From positions 682,001-746,000 of the forward strand of contig NZ_JAATJT010000002.1 in assembly GCF_011777505.1 (NCBI RefSeq): a DNA stretch of 64,000 nucleotides, in the 5' to 3' direction. Below the pieces are notes generated by a model. The model searched no databases and was not told where the DNA came from. It saw only the letters and a program-made list of their open reading frames with translations. The stretch is from Gaetbulibacter sp. S0825. GTDB taxonomy: Bacteria > Bacteroidota > Bacteroidia > Flavobacteriales > Flavobacteriaceae. The translations under genes were made by a program, and so were the position numbers. Below, piece after piece: positions 1-7,881 of this stretch (positions within the stretch are counted from its first letter, which is position 1; every line of letters begins with the position of its first letter).

Positions 1-1
1 G

Positions 2-937
2 TGAGAAACTTACAGTTCCATCAGAAGACACACGATATCCTTTAGGTGCAGATGCAGCATCAACTATCATGGATGCTTTAGATTGTCCTTCACTCCAATG
101 GTATAATTTGTTTGGTCTAACAAGTGCTTTAGTAGTGTCAGAATCAACTACAAAACCTAAGTTTTTACCAGAATCACTTAATTGTAACCTATAATATTTC
201 GATTTATTATTGGCCTCAAAAACAGTAGCAGAGTTTCCGTTTTCAATATTCATAACATTAACACTAGAATTTGACTTAGTGTCTTTACCAGTAGTTGTAT
301 AAACCAAACGTTTACCTTCTTTAGCAAAACTAAAATCTGTAACATACTTTAAAGTATCTTCTTTCCCAGACGCCAAGTCTCTAACAACTAAATGAAAACC
401 ATTTTTACTACTTACCTTTTTAGGTTTCTTTTTAGTTGATTTTGTCTTTGTTTCGCTAGTATCTTTTGATTTTTCTTTTTTAATTTCTGTCAAGTAATAT
501 GCAACAACACCTGACCATTTAGTTGGAATTTTATACGACTTTACATTTGGTATTTTGGTAAGAGATTTTGTCTTGAAATCAAAAATACCTAAGGTGTCGT
601 GTGGCATATCCTCCTTTTTTACTTTACGACGTGTCATTTCTGTAATACTATCTTTCCAAGCTTTTATGGTGAATAATGTATGATTAGAATCGTAAGTGAA
701 TCGTCCATTTTCTGATCGTTCATGCTCGAAAACCAATGATGCATTCGCTTCTTTAATTTTTAAGTAATTATCCTTTTCACCCTTCTCTAAAGAGTACATA
801 ATATATTTTCCGTCTACAGAAATAGCTTGATTTTTAATGGTATTCCAAATATCAAAATCTTTATGATCTAAAATCTTTTTTTGAGCAAATGAGTTTACTC
901 CAATACATAATAAAATAATGCAAAGTACTTGTTTCAT
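2..937 (-). CDS. S9-family (prolyl oligopeptidase-like) peptidase, N-terminal part, cut by the window edge
   Basis: The open frame runs from an ATG at 937 to the window edge with no stop, giving about 312 residues. It begins with a clear signal peptide (MKQVLCIILLCIGVNSFAQ), so the product is exported. The rest looks like the beta-propeller half of a secreted S9 peptidase, with repeated 'sxdGkyimYs' and 'fakeGkrLvYtt' blade-like segments and a lysine/serine-rich insertion near residues 150-180. The catalytic alpha/beta-hydrolase domain would lie outside the window, so peptidase activity is inferred from family layout only. The gene lies 71 bp downstream of the BNR protein on the same strand, behind a terminator-like hairpin, so it probably has its own promoter. 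Confidence 0.6.
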   Translation of the reverse strand, partial: MKQVLCIILLCIGVNSFAQKKILDHKDFDIWNTIKNQAISVDGKYIMYSLEKGEKDNYLKIKEANASLVFEHERSENGRFTYDSNHTLFTIKAWKDSITEMTRRKVKKEDMPHDTLGIFDFKTKSLTKIPNVKSYKIPTKWSGVVAYYLTEIKKEKSKDTSETKTKSTKKKPKKVSSKNGFHLVVRDLASGKEDTLKYVTDFSFAKEGKRLVYTTTGKDTKSNSSVNVMNIENGNSATVFEANNKSKYYRLQLSDSGKNLGFVVDSDTTKALVRPNKLYHWSEGQSKASMIVDAASAPKGYRVSSDGTVSFS

Positions 938-966
938 GAGTTTCGTTTTACTTTTATAAAATTTTA

Positions 967-998
967 AAAGAGCTACTAAAAAGTGTTAGTAGCTCTTT
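967..998 (-). terminator. Intrinsic terminator after the BNR-repeat gene
   Basis: A perfect 12-bp stem (967-978 with 987-998, loop AAAAGTGT) is followed on the minus strand by a T-rich tract. It lies just past the stop of the BNR/sortilin-type gene and before the S9 peptidase gene. Confidence 0.75.
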
Positions 999-1008
999 AA
1001 ATATGCTA

Positions 1009-4000
1009 TTAATCGTTTTTCATTCCTTGCCCTTCAACCCATGGTGCTCCAGTAGATTTTAAATCCCTTTCAATTCCTGGTAAAGTATTTTTAAGAACTG
1101 TTGAGAGTTTTGACTTCACTTTTATTAGTTGGCTTTTTACTCTTTTTAGCATTGCTTGATGCTCTTCAGTTGGTCCATAAGTATTTCCTGATGCTCTCCA
1201 ACCTAGAGAATTTCCTTCACTAGCTCTTGGGTCTGAACGTTCGCCTATTTCACCTTTTGTATCATCGCCGTTTAGTTCTTTATCGATATCTAATAATACA
1301 ATTCTGGCATCATTAATTCTTTTGAATAAATCGTCGCTTGGCTTCTCTGCTTTATTTAAGGCTCTTTCCATAGCATCAACTGTTTGAATACTTCTAGACA
1401 ATGCCACATTCGTTGCTGTTAAATCCTGCTGGAATGCAAAAGCTTCATTTCTAAAGGCATCCATTTCGGTATAAGATTTTCTCTTTAAAGCGCCATTGTA
1501 CATCGGTACTACTTTAAATGGTTTAGGTCCTTCAAGCTCCGTGTTAACGCCATCTACTCGTTTTACAATGGTAACTGTATAATCTCCAGGAGTTGCCATA
1601 ACTCCTCCGCCACCAAAACCACTTCCGCGAGATTGTAATCTTTCGCCACCTTTGTTTGGATATCTTAAAGACCAATTTACACGATTGAATCCTTTTTTAT
1701 TTGTGCCTTTAACAGTATTAACTACATTACCATTTTTATCTTTAATAATTAGAAGAATATGTGGTCCTTGCTGTCTGTTTTCCGCTTCTATAGCGTCCCA
1801 TCCAGGAAAATTTGTATTGGTTTTTTCTTTAGCTTTTCGTTCATCTTTTAAGGACTTTACTTTGTTAGCCATATAATAGGTGAAAATTGCACCAAAAGGT
1901 GGGTTTTTAGCTGAATATTCATTATCTCCTTGGCTTCCAGCTCTACTATTAGGACTATACCATAGCGCATCTTTTATTGGAAATAAAGTAGCGTCTTTTG
2001 CTAGCATAGAACTTTCAATTTCACGCAATGGAGTGATATCATCTAAAATGAAAATTCCTCGACCAAATGATGCTGCAACTAAGTCATTTTCTCTTCTTTG
2101 AATCGTAATATCTCTAATCGAAATTGTTGGAATACCACTTTTAAGTTGCATCCAATTTTTTCCACCGTTTCTAGTGAAATAGACTCCAAATTCTGTAGCT
2201 GCAAATAATAAATCTTTCTTAACATGATCTTGAACCAATCGCCATGTTAATAATGTTTTTGGCAAATCTCCATTAATAAGTGACCAAGATTTTCCTTTAT
2301 CTGTACTTTTAATCAAATATGGCTTATAATCGCCATATTTATGATTATCTAAAGCTGCATACACTACATTAGCATCAAACAAATCAGCTCTTACATCGTT
2401 TACAAAAGGTATAGAAGGAACGCCTTTTATATTTTTTAATGAGAATTTTCGCCATGTTGCTCCACCATCCTCAGTTACTTGTATTATACCATCATCTGTT
2501 CCTGCATAAATCAATCCTTCTTGTTTTGGAGATTCAGCTAGCGATGTTATTGTATTGTAGTTAGACATTGCTCCAATGTCCCACGCATTATCCCAACTTT
2601 GTTGTTTGCCATCATAAAAAGGTAATGTGATTCTTTCTTGGTTTAAAGTAAGATCCGATGAAATTGGAGTCCAAGCATCTCCTCTATTTTCAGACTTCCA
2701 AACCCTTTGAGAGGCAAAATAAAGCCTTTTAGGGTTATGAGGGCTTACCAATATTGGAGCATCCCAATTATAACGCTCAAAAGGGTCTCCTTCTCTGGCT
2801 TGTGGTTGAATAAATACTGTTTCCCTTGTGGTTTGATCAATTCTCCATAAAGCACCTTGCTGAAACTCACCATAAGTAATATTTGGATTTCCTGGCTCTG
2901 TTGCAGACTGATGACCGTCTGCTCCCAAAGTTTTCCACCAATCAATATTTTTTATACCATCTGCAAATACAGTTCTAGATGCTCCACCTTGCGACCCATT
3001 ATCTTGTGTTCCACCATATACTTTATAAAATGGTTTACTATCGTCCACAGCTACTTTAAAAAACTGAGTGATAGGTAAGTTACTTACGTACTTCCAGCTT
3101 TTGGTTAAATCAAAACTTTCATATAAGCCTCCATCTGTGCCAAATAACACATAGTTAGGATCTGACGCTTTAAATGCCATGGCATGACTATCAACATGCT
3201 TATTTCGTTCATTCATTCCATAAAAAGTTTTTCCATGGTCATCTGAAATTTGAACGTAATTATTCATTAAAAATAATTTACCTTCATGATGTGGTGAGGC
3301 ATAAAGCTCTTGATAATAGTGAGGCCCTGTTCCACCTGAAACGGTATTGGATTGCTTAACCCAAGTTTCACCTCGATTAGTTGACATATAAAAACCACCT
3401 TTTTTCCTATCCGTTTCAATAACCGCATACACAACATCAGAATTAAAAGGAGACATTGCCAAACCTATTTTACCTAAGTTAGAACTTGGTAATCCTTTTT
3501 TTAGTTTTGTCCAAGTCTCTCCACCATCAGTACTTTTATGGATTCCTGAACCTGGTCCACCACCCATATAAGCTGCTACAGTACGATGTCTTTGCCAACT
3601 GGCAGCATACAGTACATCTGGATTGTTGTGATCGATTAACAAATCGGTTGCTCCAACCCATTCACTATCCCCAAGCGTACGATTCCATGTTTTACCTCCA
3701 TCTGTAGTTTTGTAAACACCTCGTTCTCCACCTTTACTCCAAAGAGGTCCTTGTGATGCCACCCAAACAATATTAGAGTTTTCTGGATGCACTATTATTG
3801 TTGATAAATGTTCGGATTTTTTAAGCCCCATATTTTTCCATGACATTCCATCATCATGACTTACATAAATACCATCACCAAAGGCAACATGACGACCACC
3901 AACATTTTCTCCTGTTCCTACCCAAATAGTATGAGGATTTGATGGGTCTATTGCAATACTACCTATTGAATATGAAGTTTGATTGTCAAAAATTGGTTTC

Positions 4001-4239
4001 CATGTAGTTCCTGAATTTGTTGTTTTCCATACACCACCTGAGCCTACAGCTACATACCAAATATTTTCATTTTCTGGATGAATGGCTATATCAGCAATAC
4101 GTCCAGATGTTAATGCTGGACCTATATTTCTAAAACTTAGACCGTTAAATGTAGATTCGTTAATTGTTTGGGATTGCGAAGTTAATATCATTCCTAATAG
4201 GCAAGCCCATAGAAACAACATTTTGTGAAATGTCTTCAT
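1009..4239 (-). CDS. Secreted BNR/sortilin (VPS10)-type beta-propeller protein
   Basis: This is a 1076-residue protein with a signal peptide (residues 1-23, ending SQSQ). Residues about 30-740 hold many BNR/Asp-box-like repeats of the form S/T-x-D-x-G-x-T-W (for example STDGGETW, TTDGGKTW, STDKGKSW), as in the sortilin/VPS10-like or 'glycosyl hydrolase, BNR' proteins common in Bacteroidota. The last 330 residues contain a beta-rich segment (around KGFNRVNWSLRYPNKGG) and a helical tail. No catalytic residues can be assigned; the propeller may be a binding scaffold. The start lies 26 bp after the stop of the CocE-type hydrolase, so the two are probably co-transcribed. A link to peptide or polymer degradation is suggested only by the neighbours. 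Confidence 0.85.
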   Translation of the reverse strand: MKTFHKMLFLWACLLGMILTSQSQTINESTFNGLSFRNIGPALTSGRIADIAIHPENENIWYVAVGSGGVWKTTNSGTTWKPIFDNQTSYSIGSIAIDPSNPHTIWVGTGENVGGRHVAFGDGIYVSHDDGMSWKNMGLKKSEHLSTIIVHPENSNIVWVASQGPLWSKGGERGVYKTTDGGKTWNRTLGDSEWVGATDLLIDHNNPDVLYAASWQRHRTVAAYMGGGPGSGIHKSTDGGETWTKLKKGLPSSNLGKIGLAMSPFNSDVVYAVIETDRKKGGFYMSTNRGETWVKQSNTVSGGTGPHYYQELYASPHHEGKLFLMNNYVQISDDHGKTFYGMNERNKHVDSHAMAFKASDPNYVLFGTDGGLYESFDLTKSWKYVSNLPITQFFKVAVDDSKPFYKVYGGTQDNGSQGGASRTVFADGIKNIDWWKTLGADGHQSATEPGNPNITYGEFQQGALWRIDQTTRETVFIQPQAREGDPFERYNWDAPILVSPHNPKRLYFASQRVWKSENRGDAWTPISSDLTLNQERITLPFYDGKQQSWDNAWDIGAMSNYNTITSLAESPKQEGLIYAGTDDGIIQVTEDGGATWRKFSLKNIKGVPSIPFVNDVRADLFDANVVYAALDNHKYGDYKPYLIKSTDKGKSWSLINGDLPKTLLTWRLVQDHVKKDLLFAATEFGVYFTRNGGKNWMQLKSGIPTISIRDITIQRRENDLVAASFGRGIFILDDITPLREIESSMLAKDATLFPIKDALWYSPNSRAGSQGDNEYSAKNPPFGAIFTYYMANKVKSLKDERKAKEKTNTNFPGWDAIEAENRQQGPHILLIIKDKNGNVVNTVKGTNKKGFNRVNWSLRYPNKGGERLQSRGSGFGGGGVMATPGDYTVTIVKRVDGVNTELEGPKPFKVVPMYNGALKRKSYTEMDAFRNEAFAFQQDLTATNVALSRSIQTVDAMERALNKAEKPSDDLFKRINDARIVLLDIDKELNGDDTKGEIGERSDPRASEGNSLGWRASGNTYGPTEEHQAMLKRVKSQLIKVKSKLSTVLKNTLPGIERDLKSTGAPWVEGQGMKND

Positions 4240-4265
4240 ATAAAAATTATTTAGTTTTCTGAATA

Positions 4266-6152
4266 TTAATTTTTAACTATTGGAATGCGTATTTGAGATG
4301 GATGCTTACTAGAATGGTGCACTTTATTATGAGCAACCACACCTACTTTCTCATCATAATTATTTCCTCCTGTATTTAAATTTCTTGCAAAACGTGGAAA
4401 ATTACTACTTGAAATCTCTACACGAATACGGTGTCCTTTCTTGAATAAATTACTAGTTGACATTGGCGTTAAATCAACTTCATATACTTTACCTTTTTCC
4501 ATAAACACTTCTTTATCGTAACCTTCTCTGTAGCGTACTCTTTGAATAGTTTCATCTAAATTATAAGCTGTACCATCTGGATACACATCAATTAATTTGA
4601 TAGTAAAATCAGTATCCTTAACATCGGATGACACAAATAGTTTTGACTCAATAAAGCCTGTAACTTCAGTATCTTCTTTTAATATATCGGTTGTATAAAC
4701 TAAAATATCATGTCTTGCTTCCATGTCTTGCTGATCCATTGCACCTCCTCTTACTGCATTTCCTGTACAACAAACATTTCCACCGTAAGATGGCACAGGA
4801 GCCATTGGGTCATAAATAAACCCATCAGGATTGTCTTTTCCAGCTTTTTTTGTGGATAAGCGTCCATCTCCAAATCTACTATTAGCTTTTCCACCACTAT
4901 TTAAATAATAGGTTACCATTTCAGTATTTGCTGGAGGCCATTGTTCAGCAGATTGCCACTCATTGCTTCCCATAGTATAATACTGTACTCTAGGTGTGGT
5001 TTCTTTAAAATCGTTATCAACTCCTTTTAACCAAAGGTCAAACCACTTAGTAATTTGTTCATCGTAGTTTAATCGTGCATCGCCAACACTACGTTCTCCA
5101 ACAATAGTGTTTTCTGTCGCTCTAGTATAACCACAGTGTAACGTTGGTGCTATTACCAAGTATTGATTATCTCTAATAAATTGGTCTTTTGAATTATTTC
5201 TTGCATGATTAAAAAGTTTGATGTTTGGTGTAATAGATACATCATACCAAGAAGCAAACCAAAAGCTTGGAGCTCCTATATCTTTATCGTCATGATAAAT
5301 TCCACCTTTAAACCAATCTGGATGATTGGGCTTACGACGAATCATTTTATCGAAAACCTCATGCTTTCCATTAATATTCTTTAAGATGTCTTGTATTGGT
5401 AAATGACTTAACGCTTCAGACATATCTACTGGCGGGTTCTCAGGAGCTAAATCATAAAATCTTGAGATTCTAATCAAGTCTTCTTGAGTTGCTCCTTCTG
5501 GAATTCTTGGCTTAAATTTGTCATGTTCAACACCATAAAGCCATGCAAAAAATAACATTTGTTCAGCTCCACCACGATACCAGTTTCCTTGTTCGTTAAT
5601 GTCTCCTACTCTACCAACTCCAGCACCAAACCCTTGAGGCACCATTGCTGCATGAGATGGATGGTCTAGTGCAGACACAGCCATTTGCCATTCAGCAGTT
5701 GAAGAGCATCCAACAGTCCCTATCTTTCCATTGGACCATGATTGGTTTTTCATCCATTCAAAAGCATCGTAACCATCGGTTAATGGTACTCCTAAAATAT
5801 CCCATTCGCCTTCAGAGTAATAGCGCCCACGCTCATTTTGCACTACGTAAGCATATCCTTTTTTAATATACTCGTATGCACGTTGATAATTACGTGTACG
5901 TTCTTCTCCATCTCCCCAAGAGTTAAAATTATAAGGTGTTCTTGAAAAAATTACTGGATATTTACCATCTCCCTTTGGTCTGTATATATCCGTTGCCAAT
6001 CTAACACCATCGCGCATTGGCATCATGACCTTTTGGTCAACAATAGCTATTTCATTAAGTTTTTCTAAAATATCTTGCTGTGCTTGTAATGCAGAAAAGC
6101 TTACAAGGAAACAAGCAAGAGCACTGAAAAGAGTAATCGCTCGCTTTTTCAT
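4266..6152 (-). CDS. CocE/NonD-family secreted alpha/beta hydrolase
   Basis: The protein has 628 residues and a signal peptide (residues 1-25, ...SALQAQQ). The N-terminal part matches the X-Pro dipeptidyl-peptidase/CocE class: '[14 protein letters not shown]' at about 45-59, and the nucleophile elbow G-C-S-S with Ser near 150. A candidate catalytic His sits in 'APTLHCGY' at about 335-345. From about 480 the jelly-roll C-terminal domain of the family follows (segments [17 protein letters not shown] and [16 protein letters not shown]). Members cleave esters or peptides; the substrate cannot be told. It is the first gene of a two-gene minus-strand unit with the BNR protein. Its promoter should lie in the AT-rich divergent gap upstream, but I could not pick a convincing minus-strand box. 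Confidence 0.87.
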   Translation of the reverse strand: MKKRAITLFSALACFLVSFSALQAQQDILEKLNEIAIVDQKVMMPMRDGVRLATDIYRPKGDGKYPVIFSRTPYNFNSWGDGEERTRNYQRAYEYIKKGYAYVVQNERGRYYSEGEWDILGVPLTDGYDAFEWMKNQSWSNGKIGTVGCSSTAEWQMAVSALDHPSHAAMVPQGFGAGVGRVGDINEQGNWYRGGAEQMLFFAWLYGVEHDKFKPRIPEGATQEDLIRISRFYDLAPENPPVDMSEALSHLPIQDILKNINGKHEVFDKMIRRKPNHPDWFKGGIYHDDKDIGAPSFWFASWYDVSITPNIKLFNHARNNSKDQFIRDNQYLVIAPTLHCGYTRATENTIVGERSVGDARLNYDEQITKWFDLWLKGVDNDFKETTPRVQYYTMGSNEWQSAEQWPPANTEMVTYYLNSGGKANSRFGDGRLSTKKAGKDNPDGFIYDPMAPVPSYGGNVCCTGNAVRGGAMDQQDMEARHDILVYTTDILKEDTEVTGFIESKLFVSSDVKDTDFTIKLIDVYPDGTAYNLDETIQRVRYREGYDKEVFMEKGKVYEVDLTPMSTSNLFKKGHRIRVEISSSNFPRFARNLNTGGNNYDEKVGVVAHNKVHHSSKHPSQIRIPIVKN

Positions 6153-6469
6153 TATATAAATATTGGTTGGTTAAATAATGACTTAAAGGTAGGTAAATGA
6201 ACTTAGAGTTTAAAGTTAGAATTATGTTTTAACAAAATTTAATGATTATTATCATTTGATTCAAAAATTTAATTATTACTAATTAAATATGTTAATAACT
6301 TGCTTTATTTTTAAATAATTATGTTAATTTATTATATATATTTGTAATATACTTCTTCCCTAGAAACCTTAGTAGCAAAACCTGTTTTAGTTATTAAACA
6401 TTTTACTGTAATGAACTTGGGTAATTTTTTAAATAAAAATTATTTGTTGATTATAGCAATTTTTACAGT
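6153..6469. other. AT-rich divergent intergenic region
   Basis: This 317-bp gap separates the CocE-type hydrolase (minus) from the PAS-LuxR gene (plus). I see no gene in it. It holds two short inverted repeats, AATGAT/ATCATT at 6241-6256 and ATTTAATT/AATTAAAT at 6267-6288, which are cheap in such AT-rich DNA. One perfect TAnnTTTG match (TATATTTG, 6337-6344) faces the LuxR gene, but no properly spaced TTG precedes it. Confidence 0.5.
6337..6344 (+). promoter_or_regulatory. Candidate -7 box for the PAS-LuxR gene
   Basis: TATATTTG matches the Bacteroidota -7 consensus TAnnTTTG exactly. No TTG lies at the usual 17-23 bp upstream, and the leader would be about 120 nt, so this is tentative. Confidence 0.3.
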
Positions 6470-7240
6470 ATGTTACTAACCAACTTTTCTGAAATTTATA
6501 GAAGAATTTCAAATTCTATTGAAAACCCAATGTTGACCATTGAGGAGGTTAATAGAATGATTTCAACTGACTATTCTATAACATACAACCCAACATTTTT
6601 ATGCATTATAAATTGGGAAAATTTTGGAATAGATTTTGTTAGTAATAACATGCATTCTTGTTTGGGCTATAATGAAAGTGATTTAACGTCTAATGGATTA
6701 GAGTTTTTATGGAATCATATTCATGAAGATGATTTATCATGTTTAGTAAATTCATTAAGTGACATTGTTAATTTTATAAAATGTGACTTAAGTCAAAAAG
6801 AGTCAGAACAATATTCATACTCTTGGAACTATAGAATAAAACAAAAGGATAATAGTTATGCAAATATTTTTCAAAATACTACTCCTTTTTTTATTAATTC
6901 GAGTAAAAAGCATAAAGCATTAACCTACTTTACAGTAATAAATTCAAATAAAAAAATCCCTATCCAAGCTTCTATACAAGCTCTTAACTCAAACAATGAT
7001 TTAGAAACTAAGTATATTACAAATTGCTCTCAGTTAACATTTTTTAAAAATATTAGTAATAGAGAAAAAGATATTATAAGGTTATTAGCAAAAAAGAAGA
7101 CTAGCAAATCTATTGCCAGACAACTTTTTATTAGTTCTAATACAGTAGACACACATCGAAGAAATATTTTAAGAAAACTAAAGCTAACCTCAACAGGAGA
7201 GTTAGTTAATATTCTTAAATCTCAACAAAATCTCTTATAA
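6470..7240 (+). CDS. PAS-like sensor with LuxR-type HTH DNA-binding domain
   Basis: The 256-residue product has no signal peptide or membrane segment. Residues about 40-165 resemble a PAS fold (GIDFVSNNMHSCLGY, then FLWNHIHEDDL, then YSWNYRIKQKDNSY). Residues about 190-256 are a GerE/LuxR helix-turn-helix: 'ISNREKDIIRLLAKKKTSKSIARQLFIS' style followed by 'SNTVDTHRRNILRKL', the recognition-helix signature. It is therefore a one-component cytosolic transcription regulator sensing an unknown signal. The start is uncertain: ATG at 6470 is used, but ATG at 6530 would also keep both domains. The next gene codes for a small secreted protein whose promoter carries a perfect palindrome, a possible target. 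Confidence 0.8.
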   Translation: MLLTNFSEIYRRISNSIENPMLTIEEVNRMISTDYSITYNPTFLCIINWENFGIDFVSNNMHSCLGYNESDLTSNGLEFLWNHIHEDDLSCLVNSLSDIVNFIKCDLSQKESEQYSYSWNYRIKQKDNSYANIFQNTTPFFINSSKKHKALTYFTVINSNKKIPIQASIQALNSNNDLETKYITNCSQLTFFKNISNREKDIIRLLAKKKTSKSIARQLFISSNTVDTHRRNILRKLKLTSTGELVNILKSQQNLL

Positions 7241-7269
7241 ATTATTTTTAATGCCTCTTTTTTATTAAA

Positions 7270-7288
7270 AATACTCAAATTGAGTATT
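7270..7288. promoter_or_regulatory. 19-bp perfect palindrome, candidate operator
   Basis: AATACTCAA-A-TTGAGTATT is a perfect inverted repeat with 9-bp arms. It lies between the LuxR gene and the small secreted-protein gene and overlaps that gene's likely -33 TTG at 7287-7289. It has no T-run after it, so it looks like a protein-binding site rather than a terminator. Confidence 0.5.
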
Positions 7289-7317
7289 GACTTGATAATA
7301 TCATAGCTATACATTTA
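7287..7317 (+). promoter_or_regulatory. Candidate promoter of the small secreted protein gene
   Basis: TTG at 7287-7289, a 20-bp spacer and TACATTTA at 7310-7317 (one mismatch to TAnnTTTG) are followed by an ATG at 7343, giving a leader of about 19 nt. The -33 element is inside the palindrome at 7270-7288. Confidence 0.5.
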
Positions 7318-7342
7318 CTTTAAACTATTAAATCAACATATT

Positions 7343-7696
7343 ATGAAAAAATTAATTAAAATTACAAGTGGCGTGGCATTAATGTTTATGCTAGTATTTA
7401 CATTAAGTTCTTTTTCTTCAAATACTGAAGTTGAAGTAGATAACAATGGAACTATTGTAGAAGTTGTTAAGGGACAAGTTTGGACATTAACTGCATGTGG
7501 TGGATTTCAGGTAATGTCAGACAAGAGTACTCGACAGTATAAAAATGGATCAACCCATCTATTAACAATAGTATTCGAATTACCAGAAGGGCATTGCTTG
7601 ATTCAAAAGAAAGCTTATAAAACTGTTATTAGTGGCATAACTGTTAACATTACTCCAAGTGGGATGGCGATTGCTAAATATATTAATAATAATTAG
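7343..7696 (+). CDS. Small secreted protein of unknown function
   Basis: I do not recognise this 117-residue protein. It starts with a strong signal peptide (MKKLIKITSGVALMFMLVFTLSSFS), leaving a mature part of about 90 residues. That part has two cysteines (TACGG, GHCLI) and alternating hydrophobic segments compatible with a small beta domain. It follows the PAS-LuxR gene by 102 bp, has its own promoter-like sequence with an overlapping palindrome, and is closed by a strong terminator, so it is probably a single regulated transcript. Regulation by the neighbouring LuxR protein is inference. Confidence 0.75.
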   Translation: MKKLIKITSGVALMFMLVFTLSSFSSNTEVEVDNNGTIVEVVKGQVWTLTACGGFQVMSDKSTRQYKNGSTHLLTIVFELPEGHCLIQKKAYKTVISGITVNITPSGMAIAKYINNN

Positions 7697-7725
7697 ATTA
7701 TAATCTATTACTGTTATTAGTTAAT

Positions 7726-7780
7726 AGCCAAAACTAATTTGTATCACTATAATAGCGATACTGTTAGCTTTGGCTTTTTT
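7726..7780 (+). terminator. Intrinsic terminator after the small secreted protein gene
   Basis: AGCCAAAACTAA (7726-7737) pairs with TTAGCTTTGGCT (7764-7775) with one mismatch, an inner GTATC/GATAC pair extends the fold, and a run of T follows (7775-7780). Confidence 0.75.
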
Positions 7781-7881
7781 AATTTTTACAGTATTTAAAT
7801 CATTATAAATAACTTCAAAAATCCTTCTTCTTTTTTTAAAATTTATTACTTTGCTCCTCCTTAAAAAAAACACCTTTTTTA

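Noticed and set aside
6241..6288. Inverted repeats in the gap before the LuxR gene as operators
   Set aside because: The arms are short and pure A/T-rich; such repeats are expected by chance in this composition.
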